This document shows, in pieces, positions 9,622 to 20,365 of a stretch of DNA of 64,000 nucleotides. Below the pieces are notes generated by a model. The model did no database searches, was not told the origin of the DNA, and saw nothing but the letters and a program-made list of their open reading frames with translations. This DNA is from Dyella mobilis (lineage in GTDB: Bacteria > Pseudomonadota > Gammaproteobacteria > Xanthomonadales > Rhodanobacteraceae). The position numbers and the translations under genes were made by a program. The stretch spans positions 62,001 to 126,000 of the forward strand of contig NZ_JADIKF010000037.1 of the NCBI RefSeq assembly GCF_016904945.1. Direction: 5' to 3'. The number at the start of each line of letters is the position of its first letter. Positions within the stretch are counted from its first letter, which is position 1.

Positions 9622-11529
9622 ATGACGCCCGCCCCCGCCAACACAAGTTCAAAACGTCGCATCGCCATCCAGGCCGCCCTGGTCGTGGCGATGGTCGCGG
9701 CGTTCGTCCTGCTCACCGGCCTGCTGGACGGCAACCAGGGCGTGTCGACTTCGCAACTGCTGTCGCAACCGAAGTTTCCGCTGGCCAACGCCGTGCCCGG
9801 CGTATTGCTGGCACTGCTGCTGCTGGTGCTGACCCGGCGCATTCTGTTCTCGTTCGGGCTGGCGTATTTGCTGCAGGCGGTGGTGTATGGCGTGAATGCG
9901 CTCAAGGTGGAAAACCTCGGCACACCGCTGCTCCCATCGGATTTCCGCATGGTCGGCCAGCTGAGCAAGGGCGGCCTGCACATCTTGGGAAGCTATCTGC
10001 CGCACAGCGCCTGGCCATACCTGGCCATCATTGCCGGCGCTGCCCTGATCGTGACGGCCTGGCGCCTGGAGCCGCCGCTGTTTGCGCGCCGCACCGGCGG
10101 CAAGCGCCTCCTTGCCGGCGGCCTGGCGGGCGCGACCCTGGCAACGTTGCTGCTCGGCGTACCGGGCTGGGGCAATCTGTACAACGGCCGCAAGCTTTGG
10201 CTGGAACCGTGGTCGGCCGCGGCCACCACCAGCCATTCCGGCCTGATGAGTTCGCTGGTGATGTTTCATCTGCAAGACCGGCGCGTGAAACAGAAGGCCG
10301 ATCCCCGGGCCGTGGACAGCCTGCTCGCCTCCACCGGCGATGCGGTGCGCGCGCGCATGCAAAAGCCGGCGGCCGACGGCACAGCCCTGCCTGACATCGT
10401 GGTGATTCAAAGCGAATCGTTCTTCGATCCCGGCGCCATGCACGGCTATGAGAACGCCCATCTCACGCCCAACCTGACCCGCCTCGAAGCGGAAGGCATG
10501 AGCGGCCCGCTGCACGTACCCACCTATGGCGGCGGCACCATCCGCACCGAGTTCGAGGTACTCACCGGCCTGTCGCTGCGCTACTTCGGCAACATGCAGT
10601 TTCCGTATCTGCAGTTGAACAACAAAGTCGTTCCCAGCATGGTGCGCGCCTTGCGTTCGCACGGCTACGAAACGGTCGCCATCCACGGCAACGATCCCAC
10701 GTTCTGGAACCGCAACACCGCGTTCAAGGCGCTTGGCTTCGACCGTTTCGTGTCGCAGTCCAGCTTCCCTGCCAACGCAGCGATGGACGGCAAGTACATG
10801 GCCGACAGCGCGATGACCGACGAGATCATGGCGCAACTGAAAGACTCCGGCCCGCCGCAATTCCTGTTTGCGATCAGCCTGGAGGCGCATGGCCCGTACG
10901 ACGTGACGCCGAAAGATCCGGCCGCGCGCGACGCCATTCCGGTCCCGGCAACGGTAGCTGCCAAGGATAAAGTCGAAGTACAAAACTACATCTATCACAT
11001 CCAGCACGCCGACCAGGAACTGGGGCGACTGGCCGCCATGCTTGCCAAGCGCAACCGCCCGACCTTGCTGCTGTTCTATGGCGATCACCTTCCGGGCCTG
11101 ACCGACGCCTTCCGGGCAACCGGCTTCGTCGACGGCCAGGAGATGCTCAGCCAGCCCGGTACGTGGCTGCTGGTCGACCCGCGCAATCCGGGCAATGCGC
11201 AACGCGTGGACATGGCGTCGTGGATGTTGCCGGGACTGCTGCTGGAACGCGCCGGCGTTCACGACGAAGCCTATTACGCGCTGACCCAGGTGCTTGCGCC
11301 ATCACTGGCCAAGCTGACCCGGGCACCGGGTGCGCCGCCGGCTGCCGAGGACGCGCAGCAAAAGCAATTCGACAGCGAGATGGCCAGCGTTGCGGTGCTG
11401 CGCATGAAGGGCAAGCTGGATAAGCATTTGCTGGCAAGCATGCTGCCCGCCAATACGGCCGTAGCGCAGCAGGATGACGACGAAAACCAGAGCATGCCGG
11501 TCTCTGCCGCCATGGGCATCCATCGCTGA
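9622..11529 (+). CDS. LtaS/OpgB-like membrane-anchored sulfatase-fold phosphoglycerol transferase family protein
   Basis: 635 residues. The N-terminal ~200 contain about four membrane segments, near residues 13-33, 50-70, 75-92 and 125-145, with another near 160-175. A periplasmic alkaline-phosphatase/sulfatase domain follows. Motifs: QSESFFDPG, the nucleophile threonine in YGGGTIRTEFEVLTG (T306), a metal site HGNDPTFWNR, and the late YGDHLPGL. In Gram-negative relatives such enzymes put phosphoglycerol or phosphoethanolamine on periplasmic glucans or lipids; the exact substrate here is not visible. The C-terminal ~40 residues are low-complexity. It stands alone between two terminators. The ATG at 9622 follows a promoter-like A/T-rich stretch. 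Confidence 0.85.
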   Translation: MTPAPANTSSKRRIAIQAALVVAMVAAFVLLTGLLDGNQGVSTSQLLSQPKFPLANAVPGVLLALLLLVLTRRILFSFGLAYLLQAVVYGVNALKVENLGTPLLPSDFRMVGQLSKGGLHILGSYLPHSAWPYLAIIAGAALIVTAWRLEPPLFARRTGGKRLLAGGLAGATLATLLLGVPGWGNLYNGRKLWLEPWSAAATTSHSGLMSSLVMFHLQDRRVKQKADPRAVDSLLASTGDAVRARMQKPAADGTALPDIVVIQSESFFDPGAMHGYENAHLTPNLTRLEAEGMSGPLHVPTYGGGTIRTEFEVLTGLSLRYFGNMQFPYLQLNNKVVPSMVRALRSHGYETVAIHGNDPTFWNRNTAFKALGFDRFVSQSSFPANAAMDGKYMADSAMTDEIMAQLKDSGPPQFLFAISLEAHGPYDVTPKDPAARDAIPVPATVAAKDKVEVQNYIYHIQHADQELGRLAAMLAKRNRPTLLLFYGDHLPGLTDAFRATGFVDGQEMLSQPGTWLLVDPRNPGNAQRVDMASWMLPGLLLERAGVHDEAYYALTQVLAPSLAKLTRAPGAPPAAEDAQQKQFDSEMASVAVLRMKGKLDKHLLASMLPANTAVAQQDDDENQSMPVSAAMGIHR

Positions 11530-11554
11530 GGCAAAGCCACTGACGGCTACGCGA

Positions 11555-11582
11555 AAAACTGCGCCTTCGACGGCGCAGTTTT
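11555..11582. terminator. Hairpin terminator between convergent genes
   Basis: aaaactgcgcc (11555-11565), loop ttcgac, ggcgcagtttt (11572-11582). The A tract on one side and T tract on the other let it work in both directions, ending the sulfatase-fold gene and the M48 gene. Confidence 0.8.
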
Positions 11583-11601
11583 CATTGGCGCGACCCGCCG
11601 C

Positions 11602-12645
11602 TCACGGCGGGTGTCGTGCGAGCCGGAACTGGCGCGATGCCGCCTGCGCCCGCGCGATGCGGTCTTCATCCAGGGGATGATTGGACAGGTAGCGAACCTC
11701 GCGTTCGTCAGCCGACTCAGGATGCGCACGTTCCAGCGCATGCATCGCGTCGGCGAAGGCAATCGGATCAATGCCCTGCTGCGCCAGTGCCTTGAACGCG
11801 AATTCGTCGGCATCCGCTTCGAAAGCACGCGAGTAATGGTTATTCAATAAAAAGACCGGAATTGCAGCGGTGATCCCGCTCAAGCTGGTCACGTCGCCGA
11901 ACGCCATGCTGGCCATCACTGCCACGCCGGCACTGCGCATCACTTCGCGCAGTACGTGATGGTTCGCCTGGTGGCCGAGTTCGTGCGCCGACACCGCCAG
12001 GAACGCCGGGTCGTCCGGCAGCGCGTTCACCATGGCATCGGTAAACACCACCGTGCCGTCGGGCAGTGCGAAGGCATTGGCGCCGATGGACGGCGCGTCG
12101 TAAATGGCAAGACGAACCGGCGGCAAACCGGCGAGGTTGTGCGAAAACCGATCGAACAACGCCTGCAAATGCGCTTGCCGGTCCGGCGCCACGTGGCTCG
12201 GCAGCAACACGCGGCCGCGCAGCAGCGACAGCGATTGCTGCCCCATCGCCACTTCCACGCTCTGCGGCACGTGGGCGGCCACCCGATCGGCCAGCCAGGG
12301 CATGCCGTATTCGAACCAGCCGAACGCGGCCAACGCCATGATCGCGACACTGGCCAGCGCCACCCAGCTCCGGCGCTCCAGCCAATCGACCAGTGTTTCG
12401 ATGCGATGCCGTCCCGCGAACCAGTCCGCGGGCATGTCGTCGTGCTCAATGTGCAACTGCGCGCCGTTGGGCAAACGCAGCGTAAAAGGCACACCGACCA
12501 TGCGCGCACTGGCGTTCACGCGGGCTAGCGGCGCACTGCCGCTCACACCTTCGCCTTGCCAGCTGAGCCGATCCTCTTCGCGCACGACGTGCACCCGCCA
12601 CACGCGGGTGCTGCGCCCGTCGTGATACTCCGCCGGCACCATCAT
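11602..12645 (-). CDS. M48-family zinc metallopeptidase
   Basis: 347 residues. A ~90-residue N-terminal cytoplasmic part (repeated R/V-rich strands) precedes one membrane helix at about 96-113. The peptidase domain has the zinc motif HELGH (221-225) and a third ligand glutamate in FEADADEFAF (E276). A hydrophobic patch near 240-266 may be a second membrane-associated segment. Family members act in membrane-protein quality control (HtpX, BepA type). It begins 2 bases after the yjgN-like stop, so the two form an operon in which yjgN comes first; the same pairing appears in other proteobacteria. The substrate is unknown. Confidence 0.87.
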   Translation of the reverse strand: MMVPAEYHDGRSTRVWRVHVVREEDRLSWQGEGVSGSAPLARVNASARMVGVPFTLRLPNGAQLHIEHDDMPADWFAGRHRIETLVDWLERRSWVALASVAIMALAAFGWFEYGMPWLADRVAAHVPQSVEVAMGQQSLSLLRGRVLLPSHVAPDRQAHLQALFDRFSHNLAGLPPVRLAIYDAPSIGANAFALPDGTVVFTDAMVNALPDDPAFLAVSAHELGHQANHHVLREVMRSAGVAVMASMAFGDVTSLSGITAAIPVFLLNNHYSRAFEADADEFAFKALAQQGIDPIAFADAMHALERAHPESADEREVRYLSNHPLDEDRIARAQAASRQFRLARHPP

Positions 12646-12647
12646 CG

Positions 12648-13844
12648 CTACAGGCTGATATCGAAGCCGAACAGGCTGTCGATCTCGGCGCCCACGGCAC
12701 TCACGCGGGTACGGCGCGTGCGCGCAGAGGACTGCACGAATTCATCCAGATTGCCGGTGCCTTCGAGCCGCAGATTCTCCGCGCGATACTGCACCACCCG
12801 GATACGCGCCCACGGCACGGCCAGGCCGAGCGTGCAGATGATCGCCACCGCATTGACGAAGTACATGCGCAGCATGTCCCAATAGCTGAGCGAGGATTCG
12901 AGCTGATATGGCCCGATGGCGGTGTGGTTGTACAGCGCATTGGTCATGCGCACTTGAATGTACGTCCACGTCGCCAGATACAGCGGCCCGGCGTAGAGGT
13001 AGCCCAACAAGCTGCTGGCCCAGGGATGCTGATGCAACTCCGACGGCGTCCAACCCAAGGTCCTCACCACCTCGAACACGATGATGGCCGCAGGAATGGC
13101 ACTGAGCACATAGATCGCCGTCACTCGGCGATAGACGCTGCGATACACCTTGGCATCGAAGGTAAAGCGAAAAGCCTTGCCGCCGAAATGGTGGTGCTTG
13201 GCCATCCATTCCTGCTGCTTGCCCTTCACCCACGGATAGATGGTGAACTGGAATGTCAAAACGCCGATCGCGATCAGCAACACGGCAAGGATCTGATGTC
13301 CGCCCACGATCAGGAATTTCAGCGCCACCAGCGCCAGCACCGCCATCACCGCATAAACCACCAGATACCATTGATAGGCGCCGACGTAGTCGTCGTCGAA
13401 ATGGAAATGCACACCGCGCCACGCCGAATAGCGGGCGCGGAACATCATGCCTTTCACGATCAGCCAGGGCATCAACAGCCCCATCACGCCGATGCAGCCC
13501 AATTGCAATGGCTTGGACACGTGCGAAGTCAGCGCAAAGATCGCCAAGATCGCAGCCGCCAGCAACCTGCCGCGCAGTATCGGCATGGGCTCGGCCAGGT
13601 ACTCGAAACGAGAACCGCCCAGCGAGGTGTTGGCGTACATGTAGCGCTTCGTGCGCACCGTTGCCCAGGCCGAATAAATGCCCAGGGTAACGATGCTCAG
13701 CGCGGCGTTGACGATCCAGATGCGGAAATAATCTCGCGCGTTGCCGTGAAACTCGAAAACGAGCCGATCGTGCTTGCCGGAAAAGACGGTATCGTCGATT
13801 TCAGGCAAAAAAATGTGCGCAGCACCGCCTGTTTGGTTTTGCAT
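12648..13844 (-). CDS. YjgN family (DUF898) integral membrane protein
   Basis: 398 residues with multiple membrane segments and the YjgN hallmarks: FEFHGNARDYFRIWIVNAALS near the start, LGIYSAWATVRTKRYMYANT, and a second related block near 280-360 (TNALYNHT, YFVNAVAIICTLGLAVPWARIRVVQYRAENL). The two blocks look like an internal duplication of the DUF898 unit. Molecular role unknown. It heads a two-gene operon with the M48 peptidase; AAAGGGAC precedes the ATG. Confidence 0.85.
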   Translation of the reverse strand: MQNQTGGAAHIFLPEIDDTVFSGKHDRLVFEFHGNARDYFRIWIVNAALSIVTLGIYSAWATVRTKRYMYANTSLGGSRFEYLAEPMPILRGRLLAAAILAIFALTSHVSKPLQLGCIGVMGLLMPWLIVKGMMFRARYSAWRGVHFHFDDDYVGAYQWYLVVYAVMAVLALVALKFLIVGGHQILAVLLIAIGVLTFQFTIYPWVKGKQQEWMAKHHHFGGKAFRFTFDAKVYRSVYRRVTAIYVLSAIPAAIIVFEVVRTLGWTPSELHQHPWASSLLGYLYAGPLYLATWTYIQVRMTNALYNHTAIGPYQLESSLSYWDMLRMYFVNAVAIICTLGLAVPWARIRVVQYRAENLRLEGTGNLDEFVQSSARTRRTRVSAVGAEIDSLFGFDISL

Positions 13845-13924
13845 GTCCCTTTCCCCCTAGTCCTGTTGCCGCTCCCGACGGCAAGGGGAGTGTAGCCACA
13901 GGATGGGTGCCGCGCCACGCCGCC

Positions 13925-13951
13925 AAAAGAAAACCCCGCTTGCGCGGGGTT
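13925..13951 (-). terminator. Rho-independent terminator of groES-groEL
   Basis: Read on the minus strand: AACCCCGC, a 4-base loop, GCGGGGTT, then a T-rich tract (complement of aaaagaaa). It lies 34 bases after the groEL stop. Confidence 0.88.
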
Positions 13952-13984
13952 CTCTCGTAACAGCTTGCGTTTGGAACGCAGGAC

Positions 13985-15977
<1,993 letters not shown>

Positions 15978-16049
15978 GGGAAAAACTCCAGCAGTGGCTT
16001 GAGGTTAGAAAAATTGGCGACCCCGTGGCCGGCCTCAGGTAGGCGACTG

Positions 16050-16081
16050 TTAGCACTCGGGAGACACGAGTGCCAATTCTA
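16050..16081 (-). promoter_or_regulatory. CIRCE operator (HrcA site) with -10 box of groES
   Basis: TTAGCACTC (16050-16058), nine bases, GAGTGCCAA (16068-16076): one mismatch to the CIRCE consensus TTAGCACTC-N9-GAGTGCTAA. Directly upstream in the groES direction is TAGAAT (16076-16081, minus strand), a good -10. The operator therefore covers the transcription start, the usual arrangement for HrcA repression. Confidence 0.93.
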
Positions 16082-16087
16082 GCCCCC

Positions 16088-16109
16088 AAAAAAACCCCTG
16101 GTACAGGGG
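16088..16109 (-). terminator. Orphan terminator directly upstream of the groES promoter
   Basis: On the minus strand: CCCCTG, tac, CAGGGG, then seven T. It has all parts of an intrinsic terminator, but no minus-strand gene ends here; the next gene (16258) runs the other way. It overlaps the -35 region of the groES promoter. Confidence 0.65.
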
Positions 16110-16257
16110 CCGGTGGACGGGTTCTGAGAAGCTCAATAAGGGTGGGCGAAAGGCTTTCAAGGGTTCAGGCCGAAATTTTCTTGGTGGCCTTCCCTATCGA
16201 CACCGGGGCCCGAAGCGTCAACGATTACGCATCGCACGACAACCAGGACTGAAGGCA

Positions 16258-16929
16258 GTGAGTGGTAGCAGTGAGCGCGCGCTTCGCGAAGAAATAGTCG
16301 CCTACGGGCTGAAGCTGACCCCGTCCGGGCTGAGTCAGGGCACCTCCGGCAATCTCAGCATCCGCTGCGGGGCCGGGTTCCTGGTCACGCCCAGCGGCAT
16401 ACCGTACGGTGAGATCACGCCCGAGGATGTCGTCTTCGTGGACATGGATGGCCGCTACGATCACCCGCGGCGCCCATCCAGCGAGTGGCGCTTCCACCGC
16501 GATATCTACGCCGCCCGGCCGGACGTGCACGCCGTGGTCCACGCCCATCCGCCCTACAGCACCGCCCTGGCGATCTGTCGCAGGGACATTCCGGCCATCC
16601 ACTACATGATTGCGGTCAGCGGCGGCGACTCGATCCGTTGCTCGGACTATTACACCTATGGCACCCAAGAACTCTCCGACGCCGTGGTGCGGGCGCTCGA
16701 CGGCCGCATGGCCTGCCTGATGGCCAACCACGGCATGATTGCCACCGGCGCCAATGCGGAGCAGGCGATGTGGCGCGCCGTGGAAGTGGAAACGCTGGCC
16801 AGGCAATACACGCTGGCGCTGCAGATCGGCACACCGGTACTGCTGACCGATGCCGAGGTAACGCAAGCACTGGAGAAGTTCGGCAACTACGGGCTGATGT
16901 CGAAGCAGACCGCAACGCCCACCCATTGA
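16258..16929 (+). CDS. Class II aldolase/adducin family protein (fuculose-phosphate-aldolase-like)
   Basis: 223 residues of the L-fuculose-1-phosphate/L-ribulose-5-phosphate aldolase fold. Seen: GLSQGTSGNLSIRC (phosphate-binding region), VTPSGIPYGEITPEDVV, the catalytic glutamate region RPSSEWRFH, the zinc-binding pair VVHAHPPYS, and a later histidine in MANHGMIATG. The sugar phosphate used is not determined by sequence. GTG start at 16258 with gaagg 5 bases upstream. CutA follows after 9 bases, so they are probably co-transcribed. Confidence 0.85.
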   Translation: MSGSSERALREEIVAYGLKLTPSGLSQGTSGNLSIRCGAGFLVTPSGIPYGEITPEDVVFVDMDGRYDHPRRPSSEWRFHRDIYAARPDVHAVVHAHPPYSTALAICRRDIPAIHYMIAVSGGDSIRCSDYYTYGTQELSDAVVRALDGRMACLMANHGMIATGANAEQAMWRAVEVETLARQYTLALQIGTPVLLTDAEVTQALEKFGNYGLMSKQTATPTH

Positions 16930-16938
16930 GCACGCGCC

Positions 16939-17268
16939 ATGTCCGATCCCGATCGCGTCCTGCTTTGCTATTGCACCTGCCCCAACCCGGCCAGTGCACA
17001 ACACCTGGCCGAAACACTGGTGCGCGAATCGCTGGCCGCCTGCGTGAACCGCATTGCGGGCATCCAATCCACCTATCGCTGGAAAGGCGAAGTCACCAGC
17101 GACAGCGAGGAACTCCTGCTGATCAAGACCACGGCCGGACAGTTCGAAGCATTGAAAGAACGCCTGCTTGCCGTGCACCCGTATGAGCTGCCTGAACTGA
17201 TAGCCGTACCGGTGGAGCGCGGCCACGCCGCCTACCTGGAATGGGTACGCGCGGCCGGCGGCGATTGA
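16939..17268 (+). CDS. cutA: Divalent-cation tolerance protein CutA
   Basis: 109 residues, the normal CutA length: small trimeric ferredoxin-like protein that binds Cu2+ and related ions. Motifs CTCPN, LAACVNRI, IQSTYRWKGEVTSDSEELLLIKT and HPYELPELIAVPV are all CutA hallmarks. The last 37 bases overlap the 3' end of the convergent cupin gene. In many proteobacteria cutA sits beside dsbD or groE; both lie nearby here. Confidence 0.94.
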   Translation: MSDPDRVLLCYCTCPNPASAQHLAETLVRESLAACVNRIAGIQSTYRWKGEVTSDSEELLLIKTTAGQFEALKERLLAVHPYELPELIAVPVERGHAAYLEWVRAAGGD

Positions 17269-17657
17269 TCGAAGGTCGTCAGCTCCGCATCGGGCGCAGC
17301 GACGAAGATCACCAGCATGGTGGCCGGCTCCGTTTGGCTCGCATTGCCGCTGAGGAGGTGGTGCGTGCCGGCCGGCTCGAACCAGCTGTCGCCAGGCCCG
17401 TAGACGTGCAACGCTCCGCCGGCAAGCCGACTGCGGATGTGGCCTTTGAGCACGTACGCGTAGACGTCGCCGGCATGCCGGTGTGCAGGGCTGGATTGCC
17501 CCGGTGCATAAGTCACGGTGACTGCACTTAGCTGACGTCCGGGAGCCTGGGTCAACGGTGCGGCCAACAACGCGCGTTCTTCGGCGGCGTACGCGTTGGC
17601 GATCAACGTAAAGACCAGGGCGGCGAAAACAGCTGCAACGTGGCATGGACGACGCAT
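17232..17657 (-). CDS. Secreted cupin-domain protein
   Basis: 141 residues. A signal peptide (ends NAYAAEE, near residue 25) precedes one cupin barrel: HRHAGDVYAYVLKGH is motif 1 (two His and a later E-like position) and GDSWFEPAGTHHLL is motif 2. It probably binds a metal in the periplasm. No substrate can be assigned. AAGGAG lies 8 bases before the ATG. Its 3' end overlaps cutA by 37 bases tail to tail. Confidence 0.82.
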   Translation of the reverse strand: MRRPCHVAAVFAALVFTLIANAYAAEERALLAAPLTQAPGRQLSAVTVTYAPGQSSPAHRHAGDVYAYVLKGHIRSRLAGGALHVYGPGDSWFEPAGTHHLLSGNASQTEPATMLVIFVAAPDAELTTFDQSPPAARTHSR

Positions 17658-17687
17658 GAGGTGTTCTCCTTGAAAGGCGGCGCGGGT

Positions 17688-18707
17688 TCAGCCGGTCGCC
17701 AAAGCTTTCAACTCTTGGCCAAGCTGCGGATCGACACCTTCGATGCGGCGCACGACGCGCCCCTTTGCATCCACCACCAGCAAGGTAGGCACGTGCATCA
17801 CTCGGAAGCGACGAAACAACGTGCCCGAGTCATCCAGCGCCAGCGGCATCGTCAGGTGATGCTCACGCTGGTAGGCGAGCAGATCGTCCTTGCCGGCCCA
17901 CAGCGGCGATGCGATGCCAATCCAGCGTGCATGACCCTGGCGCGACAGCACAGTGACCTGTTCGCGCACCGCCCGGCAACTTGCGGCCAGCGCCGGCCGG
18001 CTGCCGGCCAGATAGGTTTCGCACCAGGGCGACATGAAAACCAGCACGGTGGGCTGGCCGTGAGCGTGTTCGGCATCGACGTGAAAGACATCGCCGGAGA
18101 GTGTCGGCACGGCGAGCGTGGGCAACTGATCGTTGACCTGGTAGTGCGCCTCGTCACCCGACACACTCGCCACCGCATTGCCCGATGCCGGCGCTGTGCG
18201 CGCCGCCAGCAAGGCCGCATCGAGTTTCGCATTGGCCTCGTGACCGATAAAAAGAATGCGGCCATCGCGCCCGATCACCACGTGCTGAGGCGTCACGCGC
18301 AGATGAAAGGCATCGCCAATCGAACCGTCGTCGAACACGATCGGCATCTTCAAGCCCATCTCGCTGCGATACTTGCGCACGTCCTGCACGGTATCGTCGA
18401 AGCCGACGTCGATGGCGATCACGGCCAGGTCGGAACCGGCCTGCTCATAGACCTTTTTCAGATGCGGCATCTGCTCCCGGCAGGGCACGCACCAGGTGGC
18501 CCAGAACTCCAGATAAACCGCTTTCTTGCCATAAAAGCCGGCCAGATCGACGGTTTGTCCGTCGATGGTTTTCAGCACCAGATGCGGCGCTGGCGTGCCG
18601 ACCAAGCCACGTGCCGCGACCTGCGCGTGCTGGTCGCCGGTTTCGGCACGCGCGGAAGAAATAAAAAATCCAAACAGCAGTATCGACAAAAAGCTTGCGA
18701 CGCGCAC
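17688..18707 (-). CDS. Periplasmic two-domain redoxin (TlpA/thioredoxin-like)
   Basis: About 339 residues. Start chosen at GTG 18707 because AGGAG lies 6 bases upstream; the ATG at 18713 directly abuts that AGGAG, leaving no spacing. A signal peptide ends SSARAE. Domain 1 is a TlpA-like redoxin with an intact redox site WATWCVPCREQ and the cis-proline region LRVTPQHVVI. Domain 2, about residues 190-335, is another thioredoxin-like fold whose motif reads SPWCETYL, so only the first cysteine remains; its cis-proline region is HVPTLLVV. Likely a periplasmic thiol reductase with a modified second domain. The partner is unknown; the cupin gene lies 30 bases downstream on the same strand. Confidence 0.8.
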   Translation of the reverse strand: MRVASFLSILLFGFFISSARAETGDQHAQVAARGLVGTPAPHLVLKTIDGQTVDLAGFYGKKAVYLEFWATWCVPCREQMPHLKKVYEQAGSDLAVIAIDVGFDDTVQDVRKYRSEMGLKMPIVFDDGSIGDAFHLRVTPQHVVIGRDGRILFIGHEANAKLDAALLAARTAPASGNAVASVSGDEAHYQVNDQLPTLAVPTLSGDVFHVDAEHAHGQPTVLVFMSPWCETYLAGSRPALAASCRAVREQVTVLSRQGHARWIGIASPLWAGKDDLLAYQREHHLTMPLALDDSGTLFRRFRVMHVPTLLVVDAKGRVVRRIEGVDPQLGQELKALATG

Positions 18708-18801
18708 GATCATCTCCTGAGGCTGGGATGGGTGCATCCTCGCGCGCCAGTGGCACCTACATAAGAGCCACCTTGCGACAATTGAAGGGGTCCACTTTTG
18801 C

Positions 18802-20253
18802 TCAGCGATCCACCAGGCGCGCAATCCTTCGAATGCCCTCCTCGATGTCCGGCGCCTCGATCCGGCCCAGGCCAAACGCCAGGCCGTTGATCGCCAGGCC
18901 ATCACTTGCATAGGCATTCAAGGTATCCACATTGATCCCGCCCTCCGCTGCGCGGGTCGCAAGCGCGAGGGCATTTGTGGAAGCTGGCACGCTTGCCGAC
19001 AGGTGCAGTCCGGCGTCCGACGGCCAGGGCCGCAGCAAGCCGCGTGCATGGCGCTCGATCGCGTCGAGCAAGGCGTCGCGGCGTTCGCCGTAGATCTTGC
19101 GCACGTGCCGCACGTGGCGGACCAGGTGGCCCTCGGCGATAAAAGCCGCCAACGTATCCTGAGCCAGTACGTCGCCATGGCAATCGCTCTGGTGCTTGGC
19201 ATTGGCCAGTGCGCTACGCAGCCACGACGGCGCCACCGCGTAGCCGATGCGCAAGGTCGGAAACAGGCATTTGGAAAACGTGCCGACGTAACAGACGGTC
19301 TCGTTGCGATCGAGCGTCTGCAGCGCATCCAGTGGCCGGCCGCTGTATCGAAACTCGCTGTCGTAGTCGTCCTCGATGATCACCGCACCGTGCGTTCGCG
19401 CAAACTCCAGCAACGCAATGCGTCGTTGCGGCGACATCACTACCCCGAGCGGAAATTGATGCGAGGGCGTGACGTAAATGACGTTCGCATCCGGCGGCAG
19501 TTTTTCCACCACCAGGCCTTCTTCGTCCACCGGCACGCCGACGATGCGCGCACCGGCGGCGAGAAACGCCGAGTACAGCGGCGGATAGCCGGGATCTTCC
19601 ACTGCCAGCACGCTGCGCCCGGGGGTGACCAGCACGCGCGCCAGCAAATCGAAAGCCTGCTGCGCGCCGCTGGTGACAATCACATCCTCCGACGAACAGG
19701 CCACGGCGCGGGCAAACGAAATGTGCCTGGCGATCGCCTCGCGTAACGCGGGCCGCCCCTGGGCAAGATCGTAGAGCGGCGCAGCCCTGGACGCTTGGCG
19801 CAGCACGCGCGCGGACAACCGTCGCCAGATGTCGTAGGGAAACTGTCGGCTCTCGGGAATGCCGAGCCGGAAATCGTGGGTAAACGACCCCAGGGGCGCC
19901 GGCGATGGAAGCGTGGTGAATTGCCGCCAATAGGGCGCCAGGCGCCCGTCGTCTCGCGCATCGCTGGTCTTGGCAGGTACCGCGCCGCGTCGCATCGCAA
20001 GATCGGCCACGAAGTTACCGGCACCGTGGCGCGCGGCGATATAGCCCTCGCCCAGCAACAGGTCGTAAGCGGCGACCACGGTGTTGCGCGACAAACCCAG
20101 GGCCTCGGCCAGGGCGCGCGTCGCCGGCAGGCGCAAGCCGGCCTTCAGGCGTCCATCGAGGATCGCCGCGCGCAACTGACCATGCAGCGCTGCCAGGCGC
20201 TGCCGCGAACCTCGCTGCGGGATATCCAGCGGAAACTCGAAGGGATGGTCCAT
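18802..20253 (-). CDS. MocR/PdxR-type regulator (GntR DNA-binding domain fused to aminotransferase domain)
   Basis: 483 residues. Residues ~15-80 are a GntR winged helix (GRLKAGLRLPATRALAEALGLSRNTVVAAYDLL). The rest is a fold-type I aminotransferase-like domain with a PLP-lysine region (VGTFSKCLFPTLRIGY, K in SK) and IIEDDYDSEFRY. Such regulators sense PLP or an amino-compound adduct and often control an adjacent divergent gene. Here that is the glutathione transferase at 20366, 112 bases away, with a dyad between them. Known MocR targets include pyridoxal and taurine/GABA genes; no such gene is visible here, so the regulated function is open. Confidence 0.9.
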   Translation of the reverse strand: MDHPFEFPLDIPQRGSRQRLAALHGQLRAAILDGRLKAGLRLPATRALAEALGLSRNTVVAAYDLLLGEGYIAARHGAGNFVADLAMRRGAVPAKTSDARDDGRLAPYWRQFTTLPSPAPLGSFTHDFRLGIPESRQFPYDIWRRLSARVLRQASRAAPLYDLAQGRPALREAIARHISFARAVACSSEDVIVTSGAQQAFDLLARVLVTPGRSVLAVEDPGYPPLYSAFLAAGARIVGVPVDEEGLVVEKLPPDANVIYVTPSHQFPLGVVMSPQRRIALLEFARTHGAVIIEDDYDSEFRYSGRPLDALQTLDRNETVCYVGTFSKCLFPTLRIGYAVAPSWLRSALANAKHQSDCHGDVLAQDTLAAFIAEGHLVRHVRHVRKIYGERRDALLDAIERHARGLLRPWPSDAGLHLSASVPASTNALALATRAAEGGINVDTLNAYASDGLAINGLAFGLGRIEAPDIEEGIRRIARLVDR

Positions 20254-20300
20254 GGCCGGCTATTGGCGCTCGAAACTGGACTGGTAGATTTGCCCTGATG

Positions 20301-20319
20301 TGGTCCTTTTGCAAGACCA
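20301..20319. promoter_or_regulatory. Candidate MocR operator
   Basis: Inverted repeat TGGTC (20301-20305), 9 bases, GACCA (20315-20319) between the MocR regulator and the divergent GST gene. A related ctggta half lies near 20281. Position and symmetry suggest an operator. Confidence 0.4.
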
Positions 20320-20365
20320 AGCCGCCCTCTAGTCTGTATCCATCCCGAGACCCGAGGCGACCCCA

